A stretch of DNA of 57,883 nt, taken from assembly GCA_033085395.1 (NCBI GenBank), contig MU853207.1, forward strand, positions 1 through 57,883, written 5' to 3'. Under the pieces are notes generated by a model. It saw only the letters and a list, made by a program, of their open reading frames with translations, did no database searches and was not told the origin of the DNA. A program made the translations under genes and the position numbers. The stretch's first letter is position 1; each line of letters begins with the position of its first letter. Source of the DNA: Xanthoparmelia taractica. Lineage: Eukaryota; Ascomycota; Lecanoromycetes; Lecanorales; Parmeliaceae. Of the stretch, positions 54,757 through 57,883 are shown in pieces.

Positions 54757-55300
54757 CACAAGCATCCGAGAAATGATGGGGCTTTGGGGAATTTCCTTTG
54801 CGACAGCAGTTTTCAAAACGTCTAGCTAGATGGTAGTCTCATTACCAGTTGATGATGTTGCTTGATCAACATTCATCATGAGTGAATGGGCTTGCTGATG
54901 GCAAAATATTAGGACATATCTCGATGTACATTTTCTGATTTCTAAAGGACTTCCTTTTCTCAATCGTGCCAACCGCCTGTTCCCAGTCTCGACAAGAGGA
55001 GTCTTCCATTAGGGGGTTTTTATATATGATTGATCTTATCTTCTATAGTTATTTCACGAGCTTAACTACGATCTCGATCTCGTTCTTGTCGAATAGTGGG
55101 ACTATGGGTTAGTGTATCTCATGATCCAGCCCCTGTTCCAGATGCATGCGCACATGCGGGGAACACGTGTCTTCGAGAGCACTATATGTATAGGTCTCAC
55201 ACCATTAGTTGGCTCTTTATTCGAATTCTTCTCACTCAGAGCAATCGTATTCTTTTATAATCTTTATTCAACTGATCCTAAATTATTAAACATCTACACA
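54757..55300. other. 3' flank of MFS gene, transition to AT-rich DNA
   Basis: The base composition changes gradually from normal to AT-rich between about 54.9 and 55.3 kb. No gene is seen. Confidence 0.5.
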
Positions 55301-57760
55301 CTAGATTAGCATATATTCTTCTTATTTTATTCACACCTACACTTATTTTAATCTTTTTAATTATCTTATTCTTCTTACGTTATAACTATCGCTATTAAAC
55401 GCTTTAAGATATTTAAGAAGATCTTCAAAAAGATCTTCAGTAGGCTTAAGGCGTTCGTAAAGATTATTATATTCTCTTTTCTCTCTCACTTCGCTCGATT
55501 TCGTAAAATTAAATTTATAGTATCGAAGATATTCTTTTTAGAGACTCTTAGCTTAAGCGTGATTAAGAAAATCAATATTAAGATTCTTAGTTATCGCGAT
55601 TAAGTCTTAGAACTAAAAGAACGCCTCGTTAAGTACGAATATAATCGATATAAGTAGTATCGAATATATAAGTCACGCTCTCGTTATCGTCACCGCTATT
55701 ATCGATATTATTCGTCTAAGTCTAATAGTAATTTAGAGAAGAATAATAATTCTAAAGTCTCTTTTATATATATTAAAGATACGCGTCTCTTTCTTAATCT
55801 TTATAAACGCTATCGCGTTATCGATATTAAGTATTTTAAGTAAATCTTTTTTAGAACGTTTAAATTTAAAAACCTTACTAAGTTAGATTAAGAATATATT
55901 AATCGCGCTAATACAAACGGTGCTTAGAAAGTTAATAGAATAATACACTTGCTATAATATTTCGAGGTATATGGCTAGGTTATATATTACTATATATATT
56001 CTATAGTAATTATTCGCCTATAGAAGATATTATTAGATTATCGTTTTCGCCTAACTAAGTTATTAGTCTTATATAAATTCGACTTTATTCGTAAGTATTA
56101 CAATACGTTTATAAACGCATATATCTTAAATAATTAGAACGATTTTATAGTCTAGATTATCGAGAATAAACGTTATAGCGATCTTCTACTACGTAAAATA
56201 GTCGTCTTTATCGATATTAAATAGAACTTAGATTCTACTCTTAAATTCTTCGCTATATATTAAAATTTTAATAAGAGATAATACTTACGCGAGTACTACT
56301 AGTATATTTATATCTATTTTAATTTTTAGCTAAATTATCTAATAAATATATATTATAAGATTAAAATCGAGATCTTAAGTATTAATCTTATCTCGCTTAA
56401 TAATTAAATTTTTAAGTCTAAACAACTCTTAACGCACTTATAGATATTTATATCACTATTATATATAGTAGAAGAATTCTCGTACGCGCTATACGATTTA
56501 TTAAATTTAGATCTAATTAGTTAAGATTCGCTACGAATAAAAGATTAAGATCGTTAATTAAAGAACTATTTAGACCTTATATTCGTAAAGATTCTTTCGA
56601 CTATTCTTCGAAAGAAAGTAAAAATCGAATATCGAGATTAAATTCTACGCTATCGCAATTACAATTATTAATTAATTCTCATAGCATCTAATATATTAAT
56701 AGCGAACCTTTAAAAATAGCTTTAGTATAATCGCTTAATCGAGATTAATCCTTAGACGAAATAGCAATTCGTCTACTCGTCGTTAGGGCTAGTCTCGAAA
56801 CACGATAGTAATTAAAGGCGTATTTATAACCTCTTATTCTTATACGAGATCTTAGTTAATAACGATATACTCTAGAATTAAGAGGCTTTGAAATACGCGA
56901 TATATAATAACGCAGTAATCGTATTACTATAATAAGGCTTTAGGGCTTAGTTCGTCAAAAGAGATTTAAAAAACGTCTTTAGATATATATCGATTGCAAT
57001 TTTAAATTAATAATTACTAGGATTTTATTATAACGAATTAACGATCGCTATTAAATAGAACGATATCTATTCTTCGATCTACGTATATTATTATTTATAT
57101 TTAATCTATTTATAAAGACCCTTAATTAAATCTTAATAGTAATTCTTCTTTAAATTATAATACTTTACTATCTAAACGATTTCTTCGCTATTCTAGCACC
57201 AATCGATAACACGATCGTATACGACTAATAATCTAATCTCGTATGTAAAGAATTAGACTTTAAAATTAATTACATTAAGGATATTATAGATATCATAGTC
57301 GATTTTCTAGGGATTGAGTTCGATAATATTCTAATATAGACTAGACTTTCTCTCGATAAGCTCGCCCGAGCGAGAAACACGATTAAGAACCTTCTAAATC
57401 GAGCGGTGATCTCACATCGCGAACTCGAGTTAGCGATTAATTTCTTATTATTTGCTATTAAAATCGTAATCTTAGAAAGGGCGTTCTTAAGACGATTTTT
57501 CGATATTATTTAAAGATTAATAGTATTTATTAGAATTATATTATATATAAAGATCAATCTACTATAATAAAAGATCTTTCTAAAAGACTAGAATAATCTT
57601 AAATTAATTCGTCACGTTATTAGTCGATTAATATAATATATTTAAATCGACGTATTAGAAATCTTTAATATAAGAGACTATATTCTAAAGCACTTAGATC
57701 TCTTATAGTCGATTTAGAAGGCTTTTAGTATTTTAATATCCACACGTTATTACGAGTCGG
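55300..57760 (+). mobile_element. RIP-degraded retroelement relic
   Basis: About 2.45 kb, very rich in A and T and nearly free of CA and TG dinucleotides, while CG remains common. This is the pattern left by repeat-induced point mutation (CpA to TpA on both strands). All frames are broken by TAA/TAG. A reverse-transcriptase relic lies in the 3' third, with what may be degraded gag-like sequence upstream. No LTRs could be recognised. Confidence 0.8.
56765..57513 (+). pseudogene. Reverse transcriptase/RNase H relic
   Basis: Reading through stops, the plus strand gives VYSSLGLVSKHDSN and RRIYNLLFLYE (the RT start, typically GLVPKxDG..R.I.DL). It later gives YLNDFFAILAP at 57169, a mutated Y-x-DD catalytic box in which the first Asp became Asn, as expected from a G-to-A change. 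Then comes VDFLGIEFDNILI, a stop, LSLDKLARARNTIKNLL and SHRELELAINFLLFAIKI. The FLGIEFD...KLARAR...RELE order is that of retroelement RT/RNase H regions in fungi. The superfamily (DIRS-like or other) is not settled. Confidence 0.7.
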
Positions 57761-57838
57761 AAAGGTGTGGTATATTTAATGGTATGGGACTAGTTTTTCG
57801 AATACCATATCGAAAGGTATAGGATATCCCATACTCCC
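57735..57838. repeat. Cluster of inverted repeats at the element edge
   Basis: CCACACGTT...AGGTGTGG (57740-57772) and GTATGGGA...TCCCATAC (about 57782-57835) form two successive inverted repeats, with ATACCATATCGAAAGGTAT between the arms of the second. They lie where CA/TG dinucleotides reappear, outside the RIP-affected tract. Confidence 0.55.
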
Positions 57839-57883
57839 ATTGAGTTTTTAATAAATATATTACGTGATATTTTTTTATATTCT

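Noticed and set aside
1..57883. tRNA, rRNA genes and CRISPR arrays
   Set aside because: None recognised by eye; CRISPR is not expected in a fungal nuclear genome. A tRNAscan run would be decisive for tRNAs.

Overview
The window is nuclear DNA of a filamentous ascomycete (Pezizomycotina). The evidence is short 44-180 bp GT-AG introns with CTAAC/CTAAT-like branch sites, fungal-type families, a highly reducing polyketide synthase cluster, and an AT-rich tract almost without CA/TG dinucleotides, the mark of repeat-induced point mutation (RIP). I re-derived exon joins by hand; most close in frame and rebuild family-conserved protein across the junctions. The species cannot be named from the sequence.

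From 0.5 to 36.5 kb lies mostly conserved housekeeping sequence. In order it holds a RhoGAP protein (-), the AMPK gamma subunit Snf4 (-), an NAD kinase (-) with an unexplained in-frame TAG, a long gene-poor stretch, a disordered acidic protein (+), Las1 (+) and Alb1 (-), both ribosome-biogenesis factors placed tail to tail, and a repeat-rich secreted protein (-). These are followed by an F-box/2EXR-like protein (+), the spliceosomal MFAP1 homologue (+), TRAPP subunit Trs31 (-), a membrane-anchored ubiquitin protease of the Ubp16/USP30 type (+), a conserved but apparently broken gene (-), a small secreted protein (+) and a CorA-type Mg2+ transporter (-).

From 36.5 to 38.1 kb is debris: a degenerate 17-bp tandem array and a broken caspase-like gene. 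This marks the edge of the conserved block.

From 38.1 to 54.8 kb is a compact biosynthetic cluster of four genes: a highly reducing PKS (KS-AT-DH-MT-ER-KR-ACP, no release domain), a divergently transcribed cytochrome P450, a DUF829/PaxU-like alpha/beta hydrolase, and a DHA2-type MFS exporter. The inferred logic is that the PKS builds a C-methylated, reduced chain, the hydrolase may release or modify it, the P450 oxidises it and the transporter exports it. No pathway regulator is visible. The PKS N-terminus holds an 18-bp coding minisatellite interrupted by a 100-N assembly gap.

From about 55.3 to 57.75 kb is a RIP-degraded retroelement on the + strand with a recognisable reverse-transcriptase relic, followed by a short flank rich in inverted repeats.
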